From Callipepla californica brunnescens (lineage: Eukaryota > Chordata > Aves > Galliformes > Odontophoridae), in the NCBI GenBank assembly GCA_023055505.1, contig JALIRH010000049.1, positions 1,550,001 through 1,614,000 of the forward strand: DNA of 64,000 bases, in the 5' to 3' direction. Shown here piece by piece: positions 26,777 to 41,300 of this stretch. How positions within the stretch are numbered: the first letter of the stretch is position 1; every line of letters starts with the position of its first letter. The notes beneath the pieces were generated by a model. It was given only the letters and a program-made list of their open reading frames with translations, had not been told where the DNA came from and did not search any database. A program made the position numbers and the translations under genes.

Positions 26777-29700
26777 GGCCCCATTTTATCCCTATGGCTC
26801 CATTGATTCCTTTGCCCCATTGATTTCTATGGTCCCATTGATCCCTATGGCCTCATTGATCCCTATGGCCCCTTTGATCCCTATGGCTCCATTGATTCCT
26901 ATGGCCCCATTGATTCCTATAGTCCCATTGATCCCTATTACCCAATTGATCCCTATGGCCCCATCGATCCCTATGGTACCATTGAGTTCTATGCCCTCTT
27001 TGAGTTCTATGGCCCCATTCATTCCTATGGCCCAATTGATTCCTATGGCCCCATTGATTCCTATGGCCCCTTTGATTCCTATGGTGCCTTTGATCCCTAT
27101 GGCCCCATTGATCCCTATTGCCCCTTTGATCCCTAAGGCCCCATTGATCCCTACGGCCAAATTGATTTCGATGCCCATATTGATCCCTATGGCCCCATTG
27201 ATTCCTATGGCCCCATTGATTCCTATGGCTCCATCGATCTCTATGATCCCTTTGATCCCTATGGCCCCATTGATTCCTATGGCCCCACTCATCCCTATGG
27301 CCCCTTTGAGTTCTATGGCCCGATTGATTCCTATGGCCCTATTGATCCCTTTGGCCCCTTTGAGTTCTATGGCCCCATTGATTCCTATGGCCCTATTGAT
27401 CCCTATGGCCCCATTTTTTCCTGTGGCCCCATTGATCCCTATGGCCCCATTGAGTTCTATGGCTCCATTGATTCCTATGGCCCCATTGATTCCTATGGTC
27501 CCATTGATCCCTATGACCCCATTGAGTTCTATGGCCCCATCGATCCCTATGGCACCATTGAGTTCTATGCCCTCATTGAGTTCTATGGACCCATTCATTC
27601 CTATGGCCCCTTTGATCCCTATGGCCACATTGATCCCTATGGCCCCTTTGATCCCTATGGCCCCATCGATCCCTACGGCCCCATTGAGTTCTATGCCCAA
27701 ATTGAGTTCTATGGCCCCATTGATTCCTATGGCCCCATTGATTCCTATGGCCCCTTTGATCCCTATGGCCCCACTGATTCCTATGGCCCCATTGATTCCT
27801 AAGGCTCCATCGATCTCTATGGTCCCTTTGATCCCTATGGCCCCATTGATTTTTATGGCCCCACTCATCCCGATGGCCCCTTTGAGTTCTATGGCCCCAT
27901 AGATTCCTAGGTTCCCATTGTTTCCTGTGGCCCCATTGAACCCTATGGCCCCATTGATTCCTATGGCCCCATTGATCCCGAAGGCCCCATTGAGCTCTAT
28001 GGCCCCATTGATTCCTATGGCCCCATTGATCCCTATGGCCCCATTGATTCCTATGGCCCCATTGATCCCTATGGACCAATTGATTCCTATGGCCCTATTG
28101 ATCTTTATGGCCCCATTGAGTTCTATGTCCCCTTTCATTCCAATGGCCCCATTGATTCCTAGGGTCCCATTGATTCCTGTGGCCCCATTAATCCCTATGG
28201 CCCCATTGAGTTCTATGACACCATTGATACCTATGGCCCCATTGATTCCTCTGGCCACATTGACTACTATGGTCTCATTGATTCCTATGGCCCCTTTGAT
28301 TCCTATGTTCCCATTGATCCCTATGGCCCCATTGACTCCTATGGCCCCATTGATTCCTATGGCCCCATCGATCTCTATGGCCCTATTGATCCCTATGGCC
28401 CCATTGATTCCTATGGCCCCATTGATTCCTATGGTCCCATTGGTCCCTATGACCCCATTGATTTTTATGGTCCCATTGATCCCTATGGCCCCATTGAGTT
28501 CTAAGTCCCCATTGATCCCTATGGCCCCATTTTATCCGTATGGCTCCATTGATTCCTTTGCCCCATTGATTCCTATGGTCCCATTGATCCCTATGGCCCC
28601 ATTGATCCCTATGGCCCCATTGATTCCTATGGCCCCATCGATCTCTATGGCCCCATTGATCCCTATGGCCATTTGATCCCTATAGCTCCATTGATTCCTA
28701 TGGCCCCATTGATTCCTATAGTCCCATTGATCCCTATGACCCCATTGATCCCTATGGCCCCATCGATCCCTATGGTACCATTGAGTTCTATGCCCTCATT
28801 GAGTTCTATGGCCCCATTCATTCCTATGGCCCCTTTGATTCCTATGGCCCCATTGATTCCTATGGCCCCTTTGATTCCTATGGTCCCTTTGATCCCTATG
28901 GCCCCATTGATCCCTATTGCCCCTTTGATCCCTATGGCCCCATCGATCCCTACGGCCCCATTGATTTCAATGGTCCCATTGATCCCTATGGCCCCATTGA
29001 TTCCTATGGCCCCTTTGATTCCTATGGCTCCATCGATGTCGATGGTCCCTTTGATCCCTATGGCCCCATTGATTCCTATGGCCCCACTCATCCCTATGGC
29101 CCCTTTGAGTTATATGGCCCCATTGATTCCTATGGCCCTATTGATTTCTATGGTCCCATTGATCCCTATGGCCCCATTGATTCCTATGGCCCTATTGATC
29201 TTTATGGCCCCATTGAGTTCTATGTCCCCATTCATTCCTTTGGCCCCATTGACTCCTAGGGTCCCATTGATTCCTGTGGCCCCTTTGATCCCTATGGCCC
29301 CATTGAGTTCTATGACAACATTGATCCCTATGGCCCCATTGATTCCTCTGGCCACATTGACTATTATGGTCCCTTTGATTCCTATGGCCCCATTGATTCC
29401 TATGGTCCCTTTGATCCCTATGGCCCCATTGATTCCTAAGTCCCCATTGATTCCTATGGCCACATCGATCTCTATGGCCCCATTGATCCCTACGGCCCCA
29501 TCGAACCCTATGGCCCCATCGATCCCTAAGGCCCCATTGATCCCTATGCCTCCATTGATTCCTATGGCCCCATTGATTCCTATGGTCCCATTGGTCCCTA
29601 TGGCCCCATTGATTCCTATGGTCCCTTTGATCCCTATGGCCCCATTGAGTTCTATGTCCCCATTGATCCCTATGGCCCCATTGATCCCTAGGGTCCCATT

Positions 29701-30500
29701 GATTCCTGTGTCCCCATTAATCCCTATGGCCCCATTGAGTTCTATGACACCATTGATACCAATGGCCCCATTGATTCCTCTGGCCACATTGACTATTATG
29801 GTCTCATTGATTCCTATGGCCCCATTGATTCCTATGGTCCCATTGATTCCTATGGCCCCATCGATTTCCATGGCCCCATTGATTCCTATGGCCCCATCGA
29901 TTTCCATGGCCCCATTGATCCCTATGGCCCATTGTGGTCTATGGCAACATTCATTCCTATGGCCCCTTTGATTCCTAGGGTCCCATTGTTTCCTGTGGCC
30001 CCATTGATCCCTATGGCCCCATTGAGTTCTATGGCCCCATTGATTCCTATGGCCCCATTGAACCCAATGGCCCCATTGATTCCTTTGGCCCCATTGATCC
30101 CTATGGCCCCATTGATCGCAGTTGCCCCATTCATTCCTATTATACCATTGATCCCTATGGTCCCATTGATCCCTATGGCCCCATTAATCCCGAAGGCCCC
30201 ATTGAGCTCTATGGCCCCATTGATTCCTATGGCCCCATTGGTCCCTATGGCCCCATTGATTCCTATGGCCCTATTGATCGTTATGGCCCCATTGAGTTCT
30301 ATGTCCCCATTCATTCCTATGGCCCCATTGATTCCTGTGGCCCCATTGATTCCTATGGCCCCACTTATTCCTATGGTCCCATTGATCCCTATGGCCTTAT
30401 TGATTCCTATGGCCCCATCGATCACTATGGCCCCATTGAGTTCTATGCCCCCATTGAGTTCTATGGCCCCATTGATTCCTATGGTCCCATTGATTCCTAT
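26777..30500. repeat. Left higher-order repeat, partial copy A4
   Basis: A4 matches A3 at a constant offset of 6,874, including A3's replaced segment (23058 corresponds to 29932). The match ends sharply at 30501, corresponding to 23627, where the unit order changes. The copy is about 3.7 kb. Confidence 0.82.
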
Positions 30501-33500
30501 TGTCCCATTGATCCCTATGGCCCCATTGATACCTATTGCACTATTGATCCCTATGGCCCCATTGATCACTATGGCCCCATTGATTCCTATAACCCCATTG
30601 ATTCCTATGGTCCCAATGGTCCCTATGGCCCCATTGATTCCAATGGTCCCATTGATCCCTATGGCCCCATTGATCCCTATGGCCCCATTGATCCCTATGG
30701 CCCCATTGATCCCCATGGCTCCATTGATTCCTATGGCCCCATTGATTCCTATGGTCCCATTGGTCCCTATGGCCCTATTGATTCCTATGGTCCCATTGAT
30801 CCCTATGGCCCCATTGAGTTCTATGTCCCCATTGACCCCTATGGCCCCATTGATCCCTATGGCTCCATTGATTCCTATGGCCCCATTGATTCCTATGGTC
30901 CCATTGATCCCTATGGCCCCATTGATCCCTATGGCTCCATCGATCCCTATGGCCCCATTGAGTTCTATGCCCACTTTGATTCTTATGGCCCCATTGATTC
31001 CTGTGGTCCCATTGAGTTCTATGACAACATTGATCCCTATGGCCCCATTGATTCCTCGGGCCACATTGACTATTATGGTCCCTTTGTTTCCTAAGGCCCC
31101 ATTGATTCATATGGTCCCATTGATCCCTATGGCCCCATTGATTCCTATGGCCCTATTGATCTTTATGGCCCCATTGAGTTCTATGTCCCCATTCATTCCT
31201 ATGGCCCCATTGATTCCTAGGGTCCCATTGATTCCTGTGGCCCCTTTGATCCCTATGGCCCCATTGAGTTCTATGACAACATTGATCCCTATGGCCCCAT
31301 TGATTCCTCTGGCCCAATTGAGTTCTATGGCCCCTTTGATTACTATTGTCCCATTGATTCCTATGGTCCCATTTATCCCTAAGGCCCCATTGATACCTAT
31401 GGCATAATTGATCCCTATGGCCCCATTGATCCCTATGGCCCCATTGATCCCTATAACCCCATTGATTCCTATGGTCCCAATGGTCCCTATGGCCCCATTG
31501 ATTCCTCTGGTCCCATTGATCCCTATGGCCCCATTGATCCCTATGGCCCCATTGATCCCTATGGCTCCATTGATTCCTATGTTCCCATTGATTCCTATGG
31601 TCCCTTTGATCCCTATGGCCCCATTGATTTCTATGGCCCCATCGATCCCTATGGCCCCATTGAGTTCTATGGCCCTATTGATTCCTATGGCCCCATTGAT
31701 TCCTGTGGCCCCATTGATCCTTATGGCCACATTGTTTTCTATGGCCCCATTGATTCCAATGGCCCCATTGATTCCTCTGGCCACACTGACTAATATGGTC
31801 TCATTGATTCCTACGGCCCCATTGATTCCTATGGCCCCTTTGATTCCTATGGCCCCTTCGATCTCTATGGCCCCATTGATCCCTATGGCCCCATTGATCC
31901 CTATGGCTCCTTTGATTCCTATGGCCCCATTGATTCCTATGGTCCCGTTGATCCCTATGGTCCCATTGATCCCTATGTCCCCATCGATCCCTATGGCACC
32001 ATTGAGTTCTTTGCCCTCATTGAGTTCTATGGCCCCATTGATTCCTATGGCCCCATTGATTCCTATGGCCCCATTGATTCCTATGTTCCCATTGATCCCT
32101 ATGGCCACATTGATCCCTATGGCCCCATTGATTCCTATGGCCCCATCGGTCCCTACGGCCCCATTGAGTTCTACGCCCAAATTGAGTTCAATGGCCCCAT
32201 TGATTCCTATGGCCCCATTGATTCCTATGGCCCCACTGATCCCTATGGCCCCTTTGAGTTCTATGGCCCCATTGATTCCTATGGCCCTATTGATCCCTAT
32301 GGCCCCATTGTGTTCTATGGCCCCATTCATTCCTATGGCCCCATTGATTCCTATGGCCCTATTGATCCCTATGGCCCCATTGTGTTCTATGGCCCCATTC
32401 ATTCCTATGGCCCCATTGATTCCTATGGCCCCATTGATTCCTATGGCTCCATCGATCTCTATGGCCCCTTTGATCCCTATGGCCCCATTGATTCCTTGGC
32501 CCCACTCATCCCTATGGCCCCTTTGAGTACTATGGCCCCATTGATTCCTATAACCCTATTGATCCCTATGGCCCCATTATGTTCTATGGCCCCAATTATT
32601 CCTATGGCCCCATTGATTCCTAGGGTCCCATTGTTTCCTGTGGCCCCATTGATCCCTATGGCCCCATTGAGTTCTATGGCCCCATTGATTCCTATGGCCC
32701 CATTGAACCCTATGGCCCCATTGATTCCTATGGCCCCATTGATCCCTATGTTCCCATTGATCGCTGTGGCCCCACTGATTCCTATTATACCATTGATCCC
32801 TATGGTCTCATTGATCCCTATGTCCCCATTGATCCCTAAGGAACCATTGAGATCTATGGCCCCATTGATTCCTATGTCCCCTTTGATTCTTATGGTCCCA
32901 TTGGTCCCTATGGCCACATTGATTCCTATGGTCCCATTGATCCCTATGGTCCCATTGATTCCTAAGGCCCCATTGATCCCTATGGCCCCATTGATCCCTA
33001 TGGCTCCATTGATTCCTATGGCCCCATTGATCCCTATGGTCCCATTGATTCCTCTGGCCACATTGACTATTATGGTCTCATTGATTCCTATGGCCCCATT
33101 GATTCCTATGGTCCCATTGATCCCGAAGGCCCCATTGACTCCTAAGGCCCCATTGATTCCTATGGCCCCATCGATCTCCATGGCCCCATCGATCCCTATG
33201 GCCCCATTGAGTTCTATGCCCCCATTGAGTTCTATGGCCCCATTGATTCCTATGGTCCCATTGATTCCTATGGTCCCATTGATCCCTATGGCCCCATTGA
33301 TACCTATGGCCCTAATGATCTCTATGGCCCCATTGATCCCTATGTCCCCATTGATTCCTATAACCCCATTGATTCCTATGGTCCCATTGATCCCTATGGC
33401 CCCATTGATTCCTATGGTCCCATTGATCCCTATGTCCCCATTGATCCCTATGGCCCCATCGATCCCTATGGCCCCTTTGAGTTCTATGTCCCCATGGAGT

Positions 33501-34700
33501 TCTATGGCCCCATTGATTCCTATGGCCCCTTTGACTCCTATGGCCCCATTGATTCCTACGGTCCCATTGATTCCTATGGCCCCATTGATCCCTATGGCCC
33601 CATTGATTCCTATGGCCCCATTGATCCCTATGGCGCCATTGATTCCTATGGCCCTATTGATCTTTATGGCCCCATTGAGTTCTATGTCCCCATTGATTCC
33701 TATAGCCCCATTGATTCCTAGGGTCCCATTGATTCCTGTGTCCCCATTAATCCCTATGGCCCCATTGAGTTCTATGACACCATTGATACCTATGGCCCCA
33801 TTGATTCCTCTGGCCACATTGACTATTATGGTCTCATTGATTCCTATGGCCCCATTGATTCCTATGGTCCCATTGATCCCGAAGGCCCCATTGACTCCTA
33901 AGGCCCCATTGATTCCTATGGCCCCATCGATCTCCATGGCCCCAATGATCCCTATGGCCCCATTGATTCCTATGGCCCCATTGATTCCTATGGTCCCATT
34001 GGTCCCTATGACCCCATTGATTTTTATGGTCCCATTGATCCCTATGGCCCCATTGAGTTCTATGCCCCCATTGATCCCTATGGCCCCATTTTATCCCTAT
34101 GGCTCCATTGATTCCTTTGCCCCATTGATTTCTATGGTCCCATTGATCCCTATGGCCTCATTGATCCCTATGGCCCCTTTGATCCCTATGGCTCCATTGA
34201 TTCCTATGGCCCCATTGATTTCTATAGTCCCATTGATCACTATTACCCAATTGATCCCTATGGCCCCATCGATCCCTATGGTATCATTGAGTTCTATGCC
34301 CTCTTTGAGTTCTATGGCCCCATTCATTCCTATGGCCCAATTGATTCCTATGGCCCCATTGATTCCTATGGCCCCTTTGATTCCTATGGTCCCTTTGATC
34401 CCTATGGCCCCATTGATCCCTATTGCCCCTTTGATCCCTATGGCCCCATCGATCCCTACGGCCCCATTGATTTCGATGCCCAAATTGATCCCTATGGCCC
34501 CATTGATTCCTATGGCCCCATTGATTCCAATGGCTCCATCGATCTCTATGGTCCCTTTGATCCCTATGGCCCCATTGATTCCTATGGCCCCACTCATCCC
34601 TATGGCCCCTTTGAGTTCTATGGCCCGATTGATTCCTATGGCCCTATTGATCCCTTTGGCCCCTTTGAGTTCTATGGCCTCATTGATTCCTATGGCCCCA
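30501..34700. repeat. Junction domain between left and right repeat families
   Basis: The unit order here is mixed. About 30.6-31.0 kb resembles 63.56-63.97 kb (offset near 32,959), 32.0-32.9 kb resembles 4.4-5.3 kb, and parts of 32.9-34.6 kb share motifs with the left family. All matches show scattered differences, so this looks like an older patchwork. The long forward frame starting at 32310 (1,374 codons) spans this and the next block and is a repeat artefact. Confidence 0.65.
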
Positions 34701-37700
34701 CCGATCACTATGGCCCCATTGAGTTCTATGCCCCCATTGAGTTCTATGGCCCCTTTGATTCCTATTGTCCCTTTGATTCCTATGGTCCCATTGATCCCTA
34801 TGGCCCCTTTGATACCTATGGCCCTATTGATCCCTATGGCCCCATTGATCCCTATGGCCCCATTGATTCCTATAACCCCATTGATTCCTATGGTCCCAAT
34901 GGTCCCTATGGCCCCATTGATTCCTATGGTCCCATTGATCCCTATGGCCCCATTGAGTTCTATGGCCCCATTGATCCCTATGGCCCCATTGATCCCTATG
35001 GCTCCATTGATTCCTATGACCCCATTGATTCCTATGGTCCCATTGATCCCTATGGAACCATTGATCCCTATGGCGCCATCGATCCCTATGGCCTCATTGA
35101 GTTCTATGCCCCCATTGAGTTCTATGTCCCCATTGATTCCTATGGCCCCATTGATTCCTATGGCCCCATTGATTCCTACGGTCCCATTGATTCCTATGGC
35201 GCCATTGATCCCTATGGCCCCATTGATTCCTATGGCCCCATTGATCCCTATGGCCCCATTGATTCCTATCCCCCTATTGATCTTTATGGCCCCATTAAGT
35301 TCTATGTCCCCATTCATTCCTATGGCCCCATTGATTCCTAGGGTCCCATTGATTTCTGTGGCCCCATTATTCCCTATGGCCCCATTGTGTTCTATGACAT
35401 CATTGATTCCTATGGCCCCATTGATTCCTCTGGCCACATTGACTATTATGGTCTCATTGATTCCTATGGCCCCATTGATTCCTATGGTCCCATCGATCTC
35501 TATGGCCCCATGGATCTCTATGGCCCCATTGATCCCTATGGCCCCATTGATTCCTATGGCCCCATTGATTACTATGGTCCCTTTGGTCCCTATGACCCCA
35601 TTGATTTTTATGGTCCCGTTGATCCCTATGGCCCCATTGAGTTCTATGTCCCCATTGATCCCTATGGCCCCATTTTATCCCTGTGGCTCCATTGATTCCT
35701 TTGCCCCATTGATTCCTATGGCCCCACTGAGTTCTATGGCCCCATTGATCCCTATGGCCCCATTGATTCCTAAGGCCCCATCGATCTCTATGGCCCCATT
35801 GATCCCTATGGCCCCGTTGATCCCTATGGCTCCATTGATTCCTATGGCCCCATTGATTCCTATGGCCCCATTGATTCCTATGGTCCCTTTGATCCCTATG
35901 GCCCCTTTGATCCCTATGGCCCCTTTGATCCCTATGGCCCCATCGATCCCTACGGCCCCATTGAGTTCTGTGCCCAAATTGAGTTCTATGGCCCCATTGA
36001 TTCCTATGGCCCCATTGATTCCTATGGTCCCATTGATTCCTAAGACCTCCTCGATCTCTATGGCCCCATTGATCCCTATGGCCCCGTTGATCCCTATGGT
36101 CCCTTTGATCCCTATGGCCCCTTTGAGTTCTATGGCCCCATTGATTCCTAGGGTCCCATTGTTTCCTGTGGCCCCATTGAACCCTATGGCCCCATTGATT
36201 CCTATGGCCCCATTGATCCCTATGTTCCCATTGATCGCTCTGGCCCCATTTATTCCTAGTATACCATTGATCCCTATGGTCTCATTGATCCCTATGACCA
36301 CATTGATACCTATGGCTTCATTGAGCTCTCTGGCCCCATTGATTCCTATGGTCCCATTGATCCCTATGGCCCCATTGAATTCCTATGGTCCCATCGATCC
36401 CTATGGCCCCATTGAATTCCTATGGCCCCATTGATCCCTATTGCCCCGCTGATTCCTATGGTACCAATGATCCCTATGGTCTCACTGATTGCTATGTCCC
36501 CATTGATCCCTATGGCCCCATTGAGTTCTGTGGCCCCATTGATTCCTATGGCCCCGTTGAGTTCTATGGCCCCATTGAGTTCTATGGCCCCACTCATCCC
36601 TATGGCTCCATTGAGTTCTATGGCCCCATTGATTCCTATGGCCCTATCGATCCCTAATGCCCCATTGAATTCTATGGCCCCAGTCATTCCTATGACCCCA
36701 TTGATTCCTCTGGCCACATTGATTATTATGGTCCCATTGATTCCTATGTTCCCTTTTATCCCCATGGCCCCATTGAGTTCTATCGTCCCATTGATCCCTA
36801 TGGCCCCATTGATCCCTATGGACCTATCGATCACTATGGCCCCATTGAGTTCTATGCCCCCTTTGAGTTCTATGGCCCCATTGATTCCTATGGTCCCATT
36901 GATTCCTATGGTCCCACTGATCTCTATGGCCCCTTTGATACCTATGGCCCTATTGATCCCTATGGCCCCATTGATCCCTATGGCATCATTGATTCCTATA
37001 ACCCCATTGATTCCTATGGTCCCAATGGTCCCTATGGGGCCATTGATTCCTATGGTCCCATGGATCCCTATGGCCCCATTGAGTTCTATGGCCCCATTGA
37101 TCCCTATGGCCCCATTGATCCCTATGGCTCCATTGATTCCTATGATCCCATTGATTCCTATGGTCCCATTGATCCCTATGGCCCCATTGATCCCTATGGC
37201 CCCTTGATCCCTATGGCCCCATTGTGTTCTATGCCCCCATTGAGTTCTATGGCCCCATTGATTCCTATGGCCCCATTGATTCCTACGGTCCCATTGATTC
37301 CTATGGCCCCATTGATCCCTATGGCCCCATTGATTCCTATGGCCCCATTGATCCCTATGGCCCCTTTGATTCCTATGGCCCTATTGTACTTTATAGCCCC
37401 ATTGTGTTCTATGTCCCCATTCATTCCTATGGTCCCATTGATTCCTAGGTTCCCATTGATTCCTGTGGCCCCATTAACCCCTATGGCCCCATTGAGTTCT
37501 ATGGCACCATTGATACCTATGGCCCCATTGATTCCTCTGGCCACATTGACTATTATGGTCTCGTTGATTCCTATGGCCCCATTGATTCCTCTGGTCCCAT
37601 TGATCCCTATGGCCCCATTGACTCCTATGGCCCCATTGATTCCTATGGCCCCATCGATCTTTATGGCCCCATTGATCCATATGGCCCCATTGATTCCTAT

Positions 37701-38257
37701 GGCCCCATTGATTCCTATGGTCCCATTGGTCCCTATGACCCCATTGATATTTATGGTCCCATTGATCCCTATGGCCCCATTGAGTTCTATGTCCCCATTG
37801 ATCCCTATGGCCCCATTTTATCCCTATGGCTCCATTGATTCCTTAGCCCCATTGATTCCTATGGTCCCATTGATCCCTATGGCCCCATTGAATTCCTATG
37901 GTCCCATCGATCCCTATGGCCCCATTGAATTGCTATGGCCCCATTGATCCCTATTGCCCTGCTGATTCCTATGGCACCAATGATCCCTATGGTCTCACTT
38001 ATAATGTCCCTCCCCATTGATCCCTATGGCCGCATTGAGTTCTGTGGACCCATTGATTCCTATGGCCCCGTTGAGATCTATGGCCCCTTTGAGTTCTATG
38101 GCCACACTCATCCCTATGGCCCCATTGAGTTCTATGGCCCCATTGACTCCTATGGCCCTATTGATCCCTAAGACCCCATTGAATTCTATGGCCCCAGTCA
38201 TTCCTATGACCCCATTGATTCCTCTGACCACATTGATTATTATGGTCCCATTGATTC
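34701..38257. repeat. Right family, first copy of the 12.7-kb-spaced block
   Basis: The ordered variants from 34701 to about 38.26 kb reappear at about 47.38-50.96 kb. Local offsets are 12,679, 12,715 and 12,697, which differ by whole units (18 or 36 bp), so small unit gains and losses have occurred since duplication. The part from 36422 also matches 42431-44269 at offset 6,009, changing to 6,012 after a 3-bp deletion near 38.0 kb. Confidence 0.75.
36368..36423. repeat. Paired 19-bp units carrying EcoRI sites
   Basis: Two 19-bp units with an extra A, making GAATTC (first at 36377-36382), flank one ATCGAT-type 18-bp unit. The triplet shifts phase by two and is a landmark of the right family. 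It recurs near 37.89, 43.90, 45.20, 46.55, 49.07, 50.58, 51.89, 53.24, 55.44, 56.79, 58.99 and 60.33 kb, sometimes with one GAATTC altered. I did not see it in the left family. Confidence 0.85.
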
Positions 38258-38379
38258 CTATGGCCCCATTGATTCCTATGTTTCCTTTTATCTTTATGGC
38301 CCCATTGAGTTCTATGGCCCCATTGATTCCTATGGCCCCATTGATTCCTATGGTCCCATTGATCCCTACGGCCCCATTG

Positions 38380-41300
38380 ATCCCTATGGCCCCATTGATT
38401 CCTATGTTCCCTTTGATCCCTATGGCCCCATTGAGTTCTATGGCCCCATTGATTCCTTTGGCCACTTTGATCCCTATGGCCCCAATGATTCCTATGGCCC
38501 CATTGATTCCTATGGCCCCTTTGATCCCTATCGCCCCAATGATTCCTATGGCCCCATTGATTCCTATGGTCCCATTGGTCCCTATGGCCCCATTGATTCC
38601 TATGGTCCCATTGATCCCTATGGCCCCATTGAGTTCTATGACCCCTTGATCCCTATGGCCCCATTGATCCCTATGGCTCCATTGACTCCTATGGCCCCAT
38701 TGATTCCTATGGTCCCATTGATCCCTATGGCCCCATCGATCCCTATGGCCCCATCGATCCCTATGGCCCCATCGATCCCTATGGCCCCATTGATCCCTAT
38801 GGTCCCATCGATCCCTATGGCCCCTTTGAGTTCTATGGTCCCATTGATCCCTATGGCCCCATTGATTCCTATGGCCCCTTTTATTCCTATGGTCCCATTG
38901 ATCCCTATGGCCCCATTGATCCCTATGGCCCCATTGATCCCTATGGCCCCATTGATTCCTAAGGCCCCATTGATCCCTATGGCCCCATTGATTCCTATGG
39001 CCCCATTGATTCCTATGGCTCCATCGATTTCTATGGCCTTTTTGATCCCCATGGCCCCATTGATTCCTATGGCCCCACTCATCCCTATGGCCCCTTTGAG
39101 TTCTATGGCCCCATTGATTCCTATAACCCTATTGATCCCTATGGCCCATTGTGTTCTATGGCCCCATTCATTCCTATGGCCCCATTGATTCCTAGGGTCC
39201 CATTGTTTCCTGTGGCCCCATTGATCCCTATGGCCCCATTGAGTTCTATGGCCACATTGATTCCTATCGGCTCATTGAACCCTATGGCCACATTGATTCC
39301 TATGGCCCCATTGATCCCTATGTTCCCATTGATCTCTGAGGCCCCATTGATTCCTATTATACCATTGATCCCTATGGTCTCATTGATCCCTATGGCCCCA
39401 CTGACCCCGAAGGCCCCATTGAGCTCTATGGTCCCATTGATTCCCATGGCCCCATTGATCCCTATGGCCCCATTGATTCCTATGTCCCCATTGATTCCTA
39501 TGGTCCCATTGGTCCCTATGGCCACATTGATTCCCATGGCCCCATTGATCCCTATGCCCCCATTGATTCCTATGGCCCCATTGATTCCTATGGTCCCATT
39601 GATCCCTATGGCCCCATTGATCCCTATGGCCCTATTGATCCCTATGGCCCCATTGATCCCTATGGCCCCATTGATTCCTATAACCCCATTGATTCCTATG
39701 GTCCCAATGGTCCCTATGGCCCCATTGATTCCTATGGTCCCATTGATCCCTATGGCCCCATTGAGTTCTATGGCCCCATTGATCCCTATGGCCCCAATGA
39801 TCCCTATGGCTCCATTGATTCCTATGACCCCATTGATTCCTATGGTCCCATTGATCCCTATGGAACCATTGATCCCTATGGCGCCATCGATCCCTATGGC
39901 CTCATTGAGTTCTATGCCCCCATTGAGTTCTATGTCCCCATTGATTCCTATGGCCCCATAGATTCCTATGGCCCCATTGATTCCTACGGTCCCATTGATT
40001 CCTATGGCGCCATTGATCCCTATGGCCCCATTGATTCCTATGGCCCCATTGATCCCTATGGCCCCATTGATTCCTATCCCCCTATTGATCTTTATGTCCC
40101 CATTAAGTTCTATGTCCCCATTCATTCCTATGACCCCATTGATTCCTATGGTCCCATTGATCCCTATGGAACCATTGATCCCTATGGCGCCATCGATCCC
40201 TATGGCCTCATTGAGTTCTATGCCCCCATTGAGTTCTATGTCCCCATTGATTCCTATGGCCCCATTGATTCCTATGGCCCCATTGATTCCTACGGTCCCA
40301 TTGATTCCTATGGCGCCATTGATCCCTATGGCCCCATTGATTCCTATGGCCCCATTGATCCCTATGGCCCCATTGATTCCTATCCCCCTATTGATCTTTA
40401 TGGCCCCATTAAGTTCTATGTCCCCATTCATTCCTATGGCCCCATTGATTCCTAGGGTCCCATTGATTTCTGTGGCCCCATTATTCCCTATGGCCCCATT
40501 GAGTTCTATGACATCATTGATACCTATGGCCCATTGATTCCTCTGGCCACATTGACTATTATGGTCTCATTGATTCCTATGGCCCCATTGATTCCTATGG
40601 TCCCATCGATCTCTATGGCCCCATGGATCTCTATGGCCCCATTGATCCCTATGGCCCCATTGATTCCTATGGCCCCATTGATTACTATTGTCCCTTTGGT
40701 CCCTATGACCCCATTGATTTTTATGGTCCCGTTGATCCCTATGGCCCCATTGAGTTCAATGTCCCCATTGATCCCTATGGCCCCATTGATTCCTATGTTC
40801 CCTTTGATCCCTATGGCCCCATTGAGTTCTATGGCCCCATTGATTCCTTTGGCCACTTTGATCCCTATGGCCCCAATGATTCCTATGGCCCCATTGATTC
40901 CTATGGCCCCTTTGATCCCTATCGCCCCAATGATTCCTATGGCCCCATTGATTCCTATGGTCCCATTGGTCCCTATGGCCCCATTGATTCCTATGGTCCC
41001 ATTGATCCCTATGGCCCCATTGAGTTCTATGACCCCTTGATCCCTATGGCCCCATTGATCCCTATGGCTCCATTGACTCCTATGGCCCCATTGATTCCTA
41101 TGGTCCCATTGATCCCTATGGCCCCATCGATCCCTATGGCCCCATCGATCCCTATGGCCCCATCGATCCCTATGGCCCCATTGATCCCTATGGTCCCATC
41201 GATCCCTATGGCCCCTTTGAGTTCTATGGTCCCATTGATCCCTATGGCCCCATTGATTCCTATGGCCCCTTTTATTCCTATGGTCCCATTGATCCCTATG

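Noticed and set aside
32310..36434. Forward open frame of 1,374 codons made of YGPIDS- then MAPLIP-type hexapeptides, the longest in the window
   Set aside because: It is a by-product of an 18-bp repeat without stops in that frame. It switches frame-type at odd-length units, overlaps equally open reverse frames, and has no recognisable domain or gene signals.
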